Origin: Promethearchaeota archaeon
GTDB taxonomy: Archaea > Asgardarchaeota > Lokiarchaeia > Sigyniarchaeales > SOKP01
Direction: 5' to 3'
Assembly: GCA_016840165.1 (NCBI GenBank)
Contig: JAEOSU010000051.1
Coordinates: 223,090-287,089 of the forward strand
DNA length: 64,000 nt
Position numbers and translations under genes: made by a program. The notes under the pieces were generated by a model. The model had not been told where the DNA came from. It saw nothing but the letters and a program-made list of their open reading frames with translations, and ran no database searches. Below, in pieces: positions 37,052 to 45,425 of the stretch (position 1 is the first letter of the stretch; each line of letters starts with the position of its first letter).

Positions 37052-37474
37052 ATGTCAGATATAGATAAAGAATTTACAATACAAAATTATTTGGAATTCT
37101 TACAAAATAAGAAATTAATGGGTTCAAAATGTAAGGACTGTGGTACTTTATATACTCCTGTGAGAAAACTATGCCCAAAATGCAATACAGCTAATATGGA
37201 ATGGATGGAAATGTCTGGAGAAGGCGAATTGGCCGCTTTTACAAGCATAACTGTCGGAACACCTTATTTCATTCAAAAAGGATATGACAGAAACAATCCC
37301 TATTGTTTTTCAATAATTAAACTTAAAGAAGGGTCTATGGTATCCGCTCAACTTGTTGGAGTTGATGAGAAAAATCCAGAAACAATTAAAATTGGTATGC
37401 CGGTAAAGGTTAAATTCTTGGAAACTGAAATCAAAGGAGAAACCAAAATAGATTTAGGGTTTGAACCCGCTTAA
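37052..37474 (+). CDS. DUF35 OB-fold/zinc-ribbon protein, thiolase partner
   Basis: 140 residues: an N-terminal rubredoxin-like zinc ribbon (CKDCGTLYTPVRKLCPKC) and an OB fold (GEGELAAFTSITVGTPYF, GMPVKVKF). In archaea DUF35 proteins scaffold thiolase and shuttle the acyl-CoA. The ATG at 37052 follows GGTGG/AAAGG; an ATG 27 bases upstream would overlap the thiolase gene. Confidence 0.88.
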   Translation: MSDIDKEFTIQNYLEFLQNKKLMGSKCKDCGTLYTPVRKLCPKCNTANMEWMEMSGEGELAAFTSITVGTPYFIQKGYDRNNPYCFSIIKLKEGSMVSAQLVGVDEKNPETIKIGMPVKVKFLETEIKGETKIDLGFEPA

Positions 37475-37539
37475 ATTATAAAATCTTATTTTTTATTTTT
37501 CATTTAAACATTTTAGTGATATGTTTTTCGAAGTTTATT

Positions 37540-37553
37540 GGTGAGTTAAAGTT
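37540..37553 (+). promoter_or_regulatory. Ribosome binding site and non-standard start of the M28 peptidase
   Basis: GGTGAG at 37540-37545 is followed after five bases by GTT at 37551 in the peptidase frame. An in-frame TGA lies at 37542-37544, so no ATG, GTG or upstream TTG is available. Confidence 0.4.
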
Positions 37554-38702
37554 AAACCACGATTTAAAGCGATCATAATTGTATTTATTATCCTTGTAAT
37601 ATCATTACCTCTTACATTTCCACTCTTTTTGTTATTTGGTAATAATCTTCATAATATTGATGTCACACTGCAATTTAATGCTACTAATGCTTATACTTTT
37701 GTTGAAGATCAACTCAATATTAATACAACTCATTATAGGATACCAGGTTCCCAAGGTAGAGAAGAATGCGCAGAATATTTTATTGATAAATTTCAAAATA
37801 TAGCGATTAATTTTACTTATATTGTACATAATTTCACAGTTCAATCAATTGAATGTCAAAATGTATTATTCAAACTTAACGAACACTTAGACAAAATCGT
37901 TATTTTAGGAGCTCATTATGACTCTCGAGCACGAGCAACAAAAGATCCAGATGAACTTAAGAGGGATGATCCTGTACCCGGTGCGAATGATGGTGCTAGT
38001 GGATGTGCTGTATTAATTGATCTAGCAAGAATCTTCTATGCTCTAAGAGAGAATTTAACATGCCAGTTTTGGTTTCTATTTTTTGATGCAGAAGATCAAG
38101 GATATGATTATGGACCTGGGATTAGTGGATGGGATTGGTGTGAAGGCTCTGATAAATTCGTGGAAGATATAGAAGACTTTTACAACTCGTCATCTGAATC
38201 ATTTGATGCGATGATTTTACTGGATATGGTTGGAGGTGTCAATTTACAGTTTATCAATGAACAAGACTCCACATCCTCACTTCTTGACGAGATATTTGAA
38301 ATTGGACGTCAATTAGGCTATACTTCTCAATTTCCCAGCAGTCCCGTAGTAAAATCTATTAGAGATGATCATCTTGCCTTCATCAATTATGGCATTCCCT
38401 CAGCGGATTTGATCATTAACTTTTGGAATAATCCGGCTTGGCCTTACCATCATACGGTTAATGATGACCTTAATGCGATATCAGTAGGTAGTCTTGAAAT
38501 AACCGGTAAGACTATTGAACAATTCGTATATAATAATTATTTAAATAGTAGCAATTTCTATTCTGGAAATTATCCGTGGCTCGATGATATCAATCTTCTT
38601 GACACAGAAATAGTAACTCTTATACTAGTCATAAGTTTAATAATTGCTGGTATTTTTGTCTTCTTTTTCATCAATAGAGCTCGAATCAAAAAGAGAGAAT
38701 AA
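37551..38702 (+). CDS. Secreted, membrane-anchored M28 family zinc aminopeptidase
   Basis: Metal ligands of M28 peptidases are present: GAHYDS (His, Asp), GANDGASGCAVL (bridging Asp), DAEDQG (acid catalyst), LLDMVGG and a late HHTVNDD. A C-terminal membrane helix ends in RARIKKRE. The first standard start codon, TTG at 37629, lies inside a signal peptide. The frame is open upstream and encodes KPRFKAIIIVFIILVIS, a perfect n- and h-region. The most likely start is the GTT at 37551 behind GGTGAG, so this is either a non-canonical start or a base error. The catalytic domain faces outside. Confidence 0.82.
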   Translation, partial: VKPRFKAIIIVFIILVISLPLTFPLFLLFGNNLHNIDVTLQFNATNAYTFVEDQLNINTTHYRIPGSQGREECAEYFIDKFQNIAINFTYIVHNFTVQSIECQNVLFKLNEHLDKIVILGAHYDSRARATKDPDELKRDDPVPGANDGASGCAVLIDLARIFYALRENLTCQFWFLFFDAEDQGYDYGPGISGWDWCEGSDKFVEDIEDFYNSSSESFDAMILLDMVGGVNLQFINEQDSTSSLLDEIFEIGRQLGYTSQFPSSPVVKSIRDDHLAFINYGIPSADLIINFWNNPAWPYHHTVNDDLNAISVGSLEITGKTIEQFVYNNYLNSSNFYSGNYPWLDDINLLDTEIVTLILVISLIIAGIFVFFFINRARIKKRE

Positions 38703-38795
38703 ATCAGTCATAATTGTTATTAGGCTTTCTTTTCGGCTAATAATGCTCTGTTTTTTGTATCATGGCATAAGATCTGAAAAAAGGAGAGTTTGAAT

Positions 38796-39758
38796 TTAGT
38801 GGGTACATTCCCACATATAGTGTCCATACTTTTCTTTAAACTCTTCTGCGAATTCATTTATTTTTGGACGTATAAATTCATAACCCGCTTCGATGCATTC
38901 ATAAGTCACAGGAAGTAACCCTAATACTTCACCATCAACTTGGCAATAATATGGATCTTGTTCACTGTTTCTCATTTCTATTCTTACCTTTTTGCTCTGG
39001 TATTCCTTAACATCGGGATGCGGCAGAAGGGAAGCACTATACATTCTTCTAAATTGTCTTGCTAACTTTACCTTATCAATATTTACAATACTGATATCAA
39101 AGAGGCCATCTTCAATACTAGCTCTTTGACAAATAAACATACCGCCCCCATAAGCTCCAGAAAGTCCAACAGCAGCAAGATTTGCCTCACCCTCATAAAT
39201 ATCATTATCCATTTTAACAATAATCTCTTGATTTTCCCATTCTCGTAATAAGTTTAGAATAATCATATTGTAATCCTTTTCTTTATCTTCATTTGATCTG
39301 CGAGCAACTTCACTATCGAATCCTTGAGATCCAATACCTAAAAAGTAACGCTCCGTTTCATCATCTCTTTTGGCATACCCAACATCGCAATTACTAGAAT
39401 AACCCTCAGAAATGATTTCACAGGCCCGTTTGATATCTGCTCTATAACCTATTGCTGCAGGGATATCATTCCCCGATCCCATTGGAACAAACCCTACAAG
39501 GGCATTGCTATTTGAAATAATAGTTCCATGCATTACTTCATTACATGTACCATCACCTCCAGCACCTATAATTCGTCCATATCCCTCTTTCGCTAATTGA
39601 GTTGCAAGTTCAATGGCATGCTGGGCATGTTCTGTTTCAAAGAGCTTATAAGATACCTTTAAATCATCTAAACATTTACACATATATTCTATATCTTTTT
39701 TGGTCTGTTCTGCTTCTCCAGCAGTAGGATTATAAATTATTGCATGATCAGCACTCAT
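38796..39758 (-). CDS. Diacylglycerol/sphingosine kinase-like lipid kinase
   Basis: About 320 residues of the DAGK catalytic family (YegS/LCB5-like). NPTAGEAEQ, IIGAGGDGTCNEVMHG (nucleotide-binding GGDGT) and FVPMGSGNDIPAAIGY are diagnostic. The C-terminal beta-sandwich contains YCQVDGEVLGLLP. It phosphorylates a lipid or lipid-like alcohol; the substrate is unknown. The start could be GTG at 39767, but the GTGAT there looks like the ribosome binding site of the ATG at 39758. Confidence 0.85.
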   Translation of the reverse strand: MSADHAIIYNPTAGEAEQTKKDIEYMCKCLDDLKVSYKLFETEHAQHAIELATQLAKEGYGRIIGAGGDGTCNEVMHGTIISNSNALVGFVPMGSGNDIPAAIGYRADIKRACEIISEGYSSNCDVGYAKRDDETERYFLGIGSQGFDSEVARRSNEDKEKDYNMIILNLLREWENQEIIVKMDNDIYEGEANLAAVGLSGAYGGGMFICQRASIEDGLFDISIVNIDKVKLARQFRRMYSASLLPHPDVKEYQSKKVRIEMRNSEQDPYYCQVDGEVLGLLPVTYECIEAGYEFIRPKINEFAEEFKEKYGHYMWECTH

Positions 39759-39915
39759 TATTATCACATTTATTTTTTTTTTGCAAAAAGTAGTACTTCT
39801 TATTTTATAATATTTTAAACTATGATCTATTTAAAAGTTAATTAATGAATAGAAATGAGTCCTTAACTTAAATCACAATACATATGGCACAGATGTTAAA
39901 AAAAAATCTTACTTT

Positions 39916-40428
39916 TTAACATTCATGCCAAATACAACCGCAGCTATCGCAACTATATTTCTTTCCATAAATCTTTGGATAATGACTAATAATATAATGT
40001 TTATCTATGGATTCATGGATCTTAAAAAACCTATCATCATTTCCACAAATTGGACAGATCCTTCTGCCTTGTGTTTTCGGAACTGTTAAAATTTCACCAC
40101 TATGCCGAAATAAGCTCTGTTCTGTAATAGTATTGATCATGCTTCTTCTTTTCAAAAAGTTATTGATGACAGGCTTGATTTCATCATCAATAGTTACTTC
40201 GTCAGTTTTCACTGAGTCTTGTTCATCTTCAAATGAATTTTCCTCGAGAATTTTTAAATAACTTTTTGCTATTGGTATTATTTCCATTTTCTTTGGTAAA
40301 CGATGATATTTCTTTTGAAAATTCTCCAAAAAGTCTTCAACAAAAGCCTTTTCAATTGAACAACCTTCTTTCTCAATTTCTTTGACGATATCGCCCACTA
40401 TATATTCTTTCAAAAAAGGATCTTCCAT
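39916..40428 (-). CDS. Zinc-ribbon protein of unknown function
   Basis: About 170 residues. The N-terminal 90 residues are helical and charged. The C-terminus has a zinc-ribbon-like set: CPICGNDDRFF and, 35 residues later, YSCDSCGCIWHEC. The TFIIS-like ribbon suggests nucleic-acid or protein binding. It is not recognised beyond that. TTG at 40434 precedes the ATG at 40428; the ATG is preferred. Confidence 0.6.
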   Translation of the reverse strand: MEDPFLKEYIVGDIVKEIEKEGCSIEKAFVEDFLENFQKKYHRLPKKMEIIPIAKSYLKILEENSFEDEQDSVKTDEVTIDDEIKPVINNFLKRRSMINTITEQSLFRHSGEILTVPKTQGRRICPICGNDDRFFKIHESIDKHYIISHYPKIYGKKYSCDSCGCIWHEC

Positions 40429-40434
40429 ATACAA

Positions 40435-40890
40435 GAGGTTTCCCTTACCCTAATAATATTAATGAATATGATAATATTTGGTTATCAATAGTTTTTCATT
40501 AAGAATCAATACTATAAAATACTTTCCCAATTTCATGGGAAATATACTTTGAATATTTCTTAAAATACTCGCGTTTATTCTATTAAATCGTAAAAAGTTA
40601 TATCTTATTTAGCAATGATCTCCTCTCTAATTAATCACATTTTAATAAATTCTCATTTATTAATTGCTATAAAAAATTATTCCACGGATTAATTTACTCT
40701 CATTTTGCGAAAGAGAGAATAAAATCCGAATCCTTAAAAATTGAGTAAACCCTCAACCATTGTTTTCTTAGAGAAATTATAATAACTATAGAATATCTAA
40801 CAACTAAATTATTGTCCTTTATTAATATTGGCTAATATTTATATTGATTTTGTTATTTATTTAGTCAAAGTAAAGAAGATTAAACAGATT
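40435..40890. other. AT-rich intergenic region upstream of the signal peptidase
   Basis: No gene of credible length was found. A short inverted repeat, TTTCCC/GGGAAA with an 8-base loop (40523-40542), could be an operator. The open frame upstream of 40891 could extend the signal peptidase to a TTG at 40828, but this adds residues unlike the family. Confidence 0.4.
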
Positions 40891-41535
40891 ATGAAAAATA
40901 ATCACAATAACAAAAGTGAAAAGGAAGAGGAGAAGCCTAAAAGTAAAAAGAGAATAATTATTGCTGTAGTAACTATAGCTTTCGCGTTTTTTGGCTCTTT
41001 CTTCGCTTTTTTTATAATGCAAATAACATTAAATACTGAAACGCCTGTTGTAGTTGTTGAAAGTGGTTCGATGGAACCTACTATATATCGAGGAGACTTA
41101 TTAATCGTTAGAGGTATTCCAGCAAGTGAGATACGTAATGGAACAATAGAGGATATGGATGGTGACATCATAGTTTTTGATGCCCAAGGGGTTTGGTCAA
41201 ATCCACCCGCCGAACCAATAGTTCATAGGGTGGTTGATAAAAAGTTTGAAGACGGGATCTGGCAATTTAGGACTAAAGGCGATAACAACTTATTAACAGA
41301 TCAAGGATGGGTTCCTGAAGACAATATCTTTGGTGTTGTGGTTTTTAAAATACCATGGTTAGGTTGGGTTAAGATTTTTTTAACAGAGTCAGGTTTATTG
41401 ATACCTCTATTGATAATAATATCTGCTTTACTTATTATAAGCATTATTTATGATATTTATAAAAAATATGAAAAGGAAGACAAGGATAAAGTTAGTTCTG
41501 AAGCATCCAAGAATCCAAATACTGGTTTAGATTAA
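40891..41535 (+). CDS. sec11: Signal peptidase I, ER/archaeal (S26B) type
   Basis: About 214 residues. An N-terminal charged tail is followed by a membrane helix (about 22-45). The catalytic domain has S60 in VESGSMEPTIYRGD, H112 in PIVHRVVDK replacing the bacterial Lys, and D131 in TKGDNNLL: the Ser-His-Asp set of Sec11 and archaeal enzymes. A second helix near the C-terminus (about 168-190) is followed by a charged tail. It removes signal peptides of exported proteins such as the beta-helix and M28 proteins here. Confidence 0.92.
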   Translation: MKNNHNNKSEKEEEKPKSKKRIIIAVVTIAFAFFGSFFAFFIMQITLNTETPVVVVESGSMEPTIYRGDLLIVRGIPASEIRNGTIEDMDGDIIVFDAQGVWSNPPAEPIVHRVVDKKFEDGIWQFRTKGDNNLLTDQGWVPEDNIFGVVVFKIPWLGWVKIFLTESGLLIPLLIIISALLIISIIYDIYKKYEKEDKDKVSSEASKNPNTGLD

Positions 41536-41674
41536 TAATTCTCTATTTCTTTGTTTCAATCATATTTCTAAAACTCCTAATTTTATAATTTAATTACGAT
41601 AACTTTAATAATTAATCCGTTAATCTTCAAATACTATTAACTAAAAAATAATTAAAAAACAAAAGTGAAAAATT

Positions 41675-41899
41675 ATGTCTTGGACTCCACCGTCAAAATT
41701 TACGGTTTTTTTATCATTCCTCTTATTTTTAGGAGGTTTATTTATAATAGTCGAAATAATCTTTGACGTTTTTGGTATATTACCGATAATAGGATTTTTA
41801 GGATTTAGTTATCATCAATCTTGGGTAATAATAGGTCTAGTATTATTTTTTCTATCTTGGATTCTATTTTATCTAGGAGTACAGTTAAAAGGGTTATAG
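41675..41899 (+). CDS. Small two-helix membrane protein
   Basis: 74 residues with two hydrophobic segments (about 8-33 and 47-70) and no other motif. AAGTGA lies eight bases before the ATG. It lies between the signal peptidase and Alba genes. Not recognised; function unknown. The good start site, hydrophobic pattern and clean boundaries make it a likely real gene. Confidence 0.55.
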   Translation: MSWTPPSKFTVFLSFLLFLGGLFIIVEIIFDVFGILPIIGFLGFSYHQSWVIIGLVLFFLSWILFYLGVQLKGL

Positions 41900-42082
41900 A
41901 AATTTACATTATATTTTTTTTTATTTTCTAATATTATTAATTTCATAATAAAATTTTTATGAAACAAAAAATTCACAAAAATGGTAATACTCGTAATTTG
42001 TAATTACGATTATACTTTAGTACAGAAATACAAACCTACAAAAAAAACAATAATAAACAAAACAAACTTGGAGGTAATATAC

Positions 42083-42361
42083 ATGTCAAAAGAAGCAAAT
42101 AGTGTTTTTGTTGGTCGACGTCCAACGATGAATTATGTTATGGCGACCATGATGATCCTCAATAAAGGTGAAGACTGCACCGTAAAAGCTCGTGGAAGAG
42201 CAATTTCTCATGCAGTTGATGTATGTGAGATATTAAGAAATCGATTTTTAAAAGGAACTGAATATAAAGATATTAAACTTTCCACAGAGCAACTTGAGGG
42301 TGAAAACGGGCAAAGTAATAATGTATCAAGCATTGAAATTGTACTTGCTCCACCAAAATAA
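42083..42361 (+). CDS. albA: Alba family DNA/RNA-binding chromatin protein
   Basis: 92 residues, the normal Alba size. It starts NSVFVGRRPTMNYVMATMMI, followed by CTVKARGRAISHAVDVCEIL, the loop-helix that contacts nucleic acid, and VSSIEIVLAP. Alba coats DNA and binds RNA. The ATG at 42083 has TTGGAGGTAAT before it; a longer frame from 41981 has no ribosome binding site and adds unrelated sequence. The histone gene is 435 bases downstream, so two chromatin proteins are neighbours. Confidence 0.94.
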   Translation: MSKEANSVFVGRRPTMNYVMATMMILNKGEDCTVKARGRAISHAVDVCEILRNRFLKGTEYKDIKLSTEQLEGENGQSNNVSSIEIVLAPPK

Positions 42362-42365
42362 ATTA

Positions 42366-42430
42366 AGAGAAAAATAAAAAAATTCTCTACGCTCAAACAA
42401 ATTAACAAATATTACCCTTTCTTTTTTTTA
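42366..42430 (+). terminator. Probable transcription terminator of alba
   Basis: A short stem AGAGAA/TTCTCT (42366-42371 with 42383-42388) is followed downstream by a T-rich tract ending CTTTCTTTTTTT (42418-42429). Archaeal termination relies mainly on such T-runs. Confidence 0.35.
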
Positions 42431-42796
42431 TATCATTATTTTGTTAATAAAACAGGACTATATTATACTGTTTTAGAAACCAACTACTATTTTAAAGAAG
42501 ATTAACTGAATTTCTCTTATATGATATACTTTTTACTAGGATATTATTAATTGGTTGATAGATTTAAATGAATATTCCTTTCCTAGTTGATATGATGAAA
42601 CTCTAAGATCAAGAAAAGAATGTGAAAAACCATAAATTAATTAAAAATTTAAGATTTGGTATCAAATTTTCAATAAGATTTAAAAACTCATATGGTAATA
42701 ATTTATATTAATAATAAATGAAATTCCGGTTTATTAATCAATCAGATAAGAATAAAGGTATAAAAATTAAAAATAACTAAAAGAGGATGATGAATT
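42431..42796. promoter_or_regulatory. Intergenic region with the histone promoter
   Basis: No gene was seen in this stretch of about 370 bases. TTTATATTA at 42702-42710 is the best TATA candidate for the histone gene, with a predicted leader of about 60 bases. A second, TATAAAAA at 42759-42766, would remove most of the ribosome binding site. GAGGATGATG lies just before the histone ATG. Confidence 0.35.
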
Positions 42797-42979
42797 ATGG
42801 CAGAACCCCTATATGTAAAATCAAAGGTAAGAGAATATATCAAGAAAAAGAACTGTAACACTTCAAGTGGAGTTCTTGATGGTAATGCACTAAATAAGAT
42901 AATTATGGAAATGCTAGACCATGCTGTAAGAAGAGCTAAAGCTAATGGTCGTAAGACAGTTAAGGCAAGAGATTTATAA
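42797..42979 (+). CDS. Short histone-fold protein (bacterial-histone/Bd0055-like)
   Basis: 60 residues forming one histone fold: helix 1 (YVKSKVREYIKKK), a long helix 2 (LDGNALNKIIMEMLDHAVRRAKANG) and the RKTVKARDL end typical of histones. It lacks tails and is shorter than HMf-type archaeal histones (about 67). The start MAEPLYVKSKVREYIKKK and the spacing resemble the bacterial-type histone of Bdellovibrio more than the nucleosomal archaeal type. It probably binds DNA as a dimer. A strong GAGGATGATG site precedes the ATG. Confidence 0.85.
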   Translation: MAEPLYVKSKVREYIKKKNCNTSSGVLDGNALNKIIMEMLDHAVRRAKANGRKTVKARDL

Positions 42980-42993
42980 AACAAAATCTTCCA

Positions 42994-43006
42994 TTTTTCT
43001 TTTTTT
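42994..43006 (+). terminator. T-run after the histone gene
   Basis: TTTTTCTTTTTTT begins 15 bases after the histone stop codon, the usual archaeal termination signal. No stem is needed or seen. Confidence 0.4.
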
Positions 43007-43104
43007 ATTAATTTTAATCTCTTTAATCAGAAACCACAAGTCCCTAAACATTTATAAAACCTAATTTTATTGAGATCATAGAAAACCTAATTACATCTTA
43101 AAAA

Positions 43105-43632
43105 ATGGAAGACTTATTTGTATTTTTAATCATAGTTAGTATCTTTTTCTTATTAGGTTTTATTTCTGCATATTTTGTTAGTATAAAATATAAAAAACAA
43201 AGAACAAATAAGGAAAAAAAAGTAAAAATCGGGAAATACCGATGCCTTGATGGCCATCTCGTAAGGTCTAAAGGGGAATTAATTATCGACAATTATCTAT
43301 TCTTTTTGGGTATCTCACATGTTTATGAAAAAGTAATTATATTACGGGGAAATAATGTTAAATGTGACTGGTTTCTGCCTAAATTTAATTTATATATAGA
43401 ATATTGGGGTTATTCAGGAGAAAAATATAATAAGCGAAAAGAAGAGAAACTCAAATTATATCACAAAGAAAAAATTCGATTAATATCAATTGAAAATTGG
43501 ATGTTTTACGATATTTATACCAATATAAATCGAAAATTGGAAAAATATATGAAGATTCATCAGGAAAGGTTTTGGAAACCAATAAAAAAGTTTTGTTCTA
43601 ATTGCGGAAGTGAATTAGATGAACGATTTTAG
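43105..43632 (+). CDS. Membrane-anchored PD-(D/E)XK nuclease-like protein with C-terminal zinc knuckle
   Basis: 175 residues. An N-terminal membrane helix (about 5-27) is followed by a nuclease-like core: SKGELIIDNYLFFLG (first Glu), VKCDWFLPKFNLYIEYWG (Asp and ExW) and a Lys-rich helix ending RLISIENW. This is the order of PD-(D/E)XK nucleases. The end CSNCGSELDE may bind zinc with a partner. A membrane anchor on such a nuclease is uncommon. Function is unknown. Confidence 0.65.
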   Translation: MEDLFVFLIIVSIFFLLGFISAYFVSIKYKKQRTNKEKKVKIGKYRCLDGHLVRSKGELIIDNYLFFLGISHVYEKVIILRGNNVKCDWFLPKFNLYIEYWGYSGEKYNKRKEEKLKLYHKEKIRLISIENWMFYDIYTNINRKLEKYMKIHQERFWKPIKKFCSNCGSELDERF

Positions 43633-43640
43633 CGCCATTT

Positions 43641-44825
43641 TTATTTTACAAAGTCCTCAATATGATTATAGACCTTCTCTAGGGTGTTTAAATTAGGTAA
43701 AAAAGTTAATCGAATATGATTTTCACCAAACTTTCCAAACCCAGAACCATATACCGTACATACCCCTGTTTTTTTCAGTAGATCAATAGCAAAATCTTTA
43801 TCCGTTTTCCAATTCCTTAATTCTTTCAAATTAATTTTAGGGAATAAGTAAAAGGCTCCACTAGCGTTAACGCAATTTATTCCTTCTATTTGTTTTAATC
43901 GTTTATATGAATAATCACGTCTTTCTCGAAGGGATCTTACCATTTCCACCGTATGATTACTTTTTGTTTTGAAAATTTCAATAGCAGCATATTGCGCTAT
44001 GCAACTTGCAGATAATCTTGCTCGGGCCAACTTTGCAATTCCTTCTTTAAGATCGATTAATTTATTTTCAGGATCATGATAATATAAATATCCTAATCTC
44101 CAACCAGTCATCAAATGGGCTTTTGAAAATCCATTCATTCCAATCACGGGAACATCTTTACTCAGGGAGGCAGGAGAGACATAATCTCGCTCATAAGTAA
44201 TTTGATCATAAATTTCATCTGAAAGTACAGGCAAATTATATTCACCTGCTATATCAATTATCTCCTTTACTTTTTTTTTACTAAATAGGACTCCAGTTGG
44301 GTTATTTGGAGAGCAAATTAAAATAGCTTGAGTTTTGTTTGTAATTTTATTCCTTAAGTCATCGATATTTGGTTCCCAGTCATCTTCTTCATTAAGTTCA
44401 TATTCTATTGGTATACCATCATAGAATTTAGTATTATTGATATATAGTGGATAAGTTGGTCCTGGAATAAGAAGTTCCTGACCTTTCTCAATCATCGCAG
44501 CTAAAAGGAAATATATTGCTTCAGTTACTCCTGTAGTGACTACAATATCGTCACTATTTATATCAAGATTGTCCTTACGCTTTAAAGACTTGCTAATTTC
44601 CTCTCGTAATTCAACTACACCTAGAGAATCTGCATAAAAGTTCTTTCCGTTATAGCTTGCATTAGTTAATGCTTCTGTTATGAATTTAGGGGTTTCAAAA
44701 TCATACTTTAAGGGGTCACCAATGTTTAGATTAAATATTTGTTTTCCCGTTTTTTTCACTTGATCTGCGATTACAGCAATATCTCTAATTGCATATTCAA
44801 TATCTCTTACTCGCCTCGATACCAT
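43641..44825 (-). CDS. Class I aminotransferase (alanine/aspartate type)
   Basis: PLP-dependent fold type I enzyme of 394 residues. The PLP lysine is K235 in NGFSKAHLMTGWRLGY. Other landmarks are NLNIGDPLKYDF, ILICSPNNPTGVLF, SDEIYDQITY and the C-terminal FGENHIRLTFL with the carboxylate-binding Arg. It resembles archaeal alanine/aspartate aminotransferases, which feed amino acids into fermentation. GTGATTC lies before the ATG. Exact amino-donor specificity is uncertain. Confidence 0.9.
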   Translation of the reverse strand: MVSRRVRDIEYAIRDIAVIADQVKKTGKQIFNLNIGDPLKYDFETPKFITEALTNASYNGKNFYADSLGVVELREEISKSLKRKDNLDINSDDIVVTTGVTEAIYFLLAAMIEKGQELLIPGPTYPLYINNTKFYDGIPIEYELNEEDDWEPNIDDLRNKITNKTQAILICSPNNPTGVLFSKKKVKEIIDIAGEYNLPVLSDEIYDQITYERDYVSPASLSKDVPVIGMNGFSKAHLMTGWRLGYLYYHDPENKLIDLKEGIAKLARARLSASCIAQYAAIEIFKTKSNHTVEMVRSLRERRDYSYKRLKQIEGINCVNASGAFYLFPKINLKELRNWKTDKDFAIDLLKKTGVCTVYGSGFGKFGENHIRLTFLPNLNTLEKVYNHIEDFVK

Positions 44826-44983
44826 TAAGAATCACTTGAGTTATGAGTACGTATATTAAGATAAAATATGAATATTATAATTAAGTTTTTCATTTAAAGT
44901 TAAATCTACTTTTGCTACTAAGTATAGAAATTATCTTTAAATTTAATTTCAAAAAGGAATTTAAAAAAAAGGAGTTTAAAATT

Positions 44984-45226
44984 TCAAATTTCAGTGTTTA
45001 GATTCTTAATCAATGACAATAAATATTGAGCATGAAATGATTCTTTATCATCTAATTGATCATAAGAACTAATATACTCAGTTAATTGTTTTTGTTTTTC
45101 CAAAAATTCTATTTCTATATAACCCTTAGAGAAATCTAAAATGAAATCTCTATAACCTTCATAATATTCTTTTTCTTTTACAATGTCCGAAAATTTTACT
45201 AAAGTTTCCATTTTTTTCACATCCAT
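44984..45226 (-). CDS. Small acidic helical protein, unknown
   Basis: 80 residues (75 if the second ATG at 45211, which has GGATGTGA before it, is used). Predicted almost entirely helical, with many Glu/Asp/Lys (YYEGYRDFILDFSKGYIEIE, YLLSLIKNLN). No family recognised. Its upstream region contains a 63-bp nested palindrome also found before the TraB-like/Hdr operons, so it may share their regulation. Confidence 0.5.
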   Translation of the reverse strand: MDVKKMETLVKFSDIVKEKEYYEGYRDFILDFSKGYIEIEFLEKQKQLTEYISSYDQLDDKESFHAQYLLSLIKNLNTEI

Positions 45227-45294
45227 TTATATTAATTTAAAGATATGACTTATCTATGTAAATTACCATCATCAGATAATTTAAAAAATTTGAT

Positions 45295-45357
45295 AAGAAA
45301 AATTTTAAGAGATTTGACAAATTAATTTTTCAAAAATTTGGCTTAATAATTTTTCTT
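45295..45357. repeat. Nested palindromic element, copy 1
   Basis: The outer arms AAGAAAAATT (45295-45304) and AATTTTTCTT (45348-45357) enclose the inner arms TTTGA (45313-45317) and TCAAA (45330-45334) around nearly the same centre. The left arm is part of 19 bases (45287-45305) identical to copy 2. It lies 60-80 bases before the small gene at 44984-45226 and after the end of cdc48. Likely an operator or bidirectional signal. Confidence 0.5.
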
Positions 45358-45425
45358 ATTATAGAAATTAAGAATATACAAATTTAGAAAAATGTGGAAA
45401 ATAAAAATAAAAGGAGGATATAATT

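Noticed and set aside
40523..40542. TTTCCC/GGGAAA palindrome as a regulated operator
   Set aside because: Only six-base arms in an AT-rich region, no second copy and no clear promoter next to it. Recorded within the intergenic entry only.
41981..42082. Upstream extension of the Alba reading frame
   Set aside because: It has no ribosome binding site and encodes basic, low-complexity sequence. The ATG at 42083 has GGAGG and the standard Alba N-terminus.
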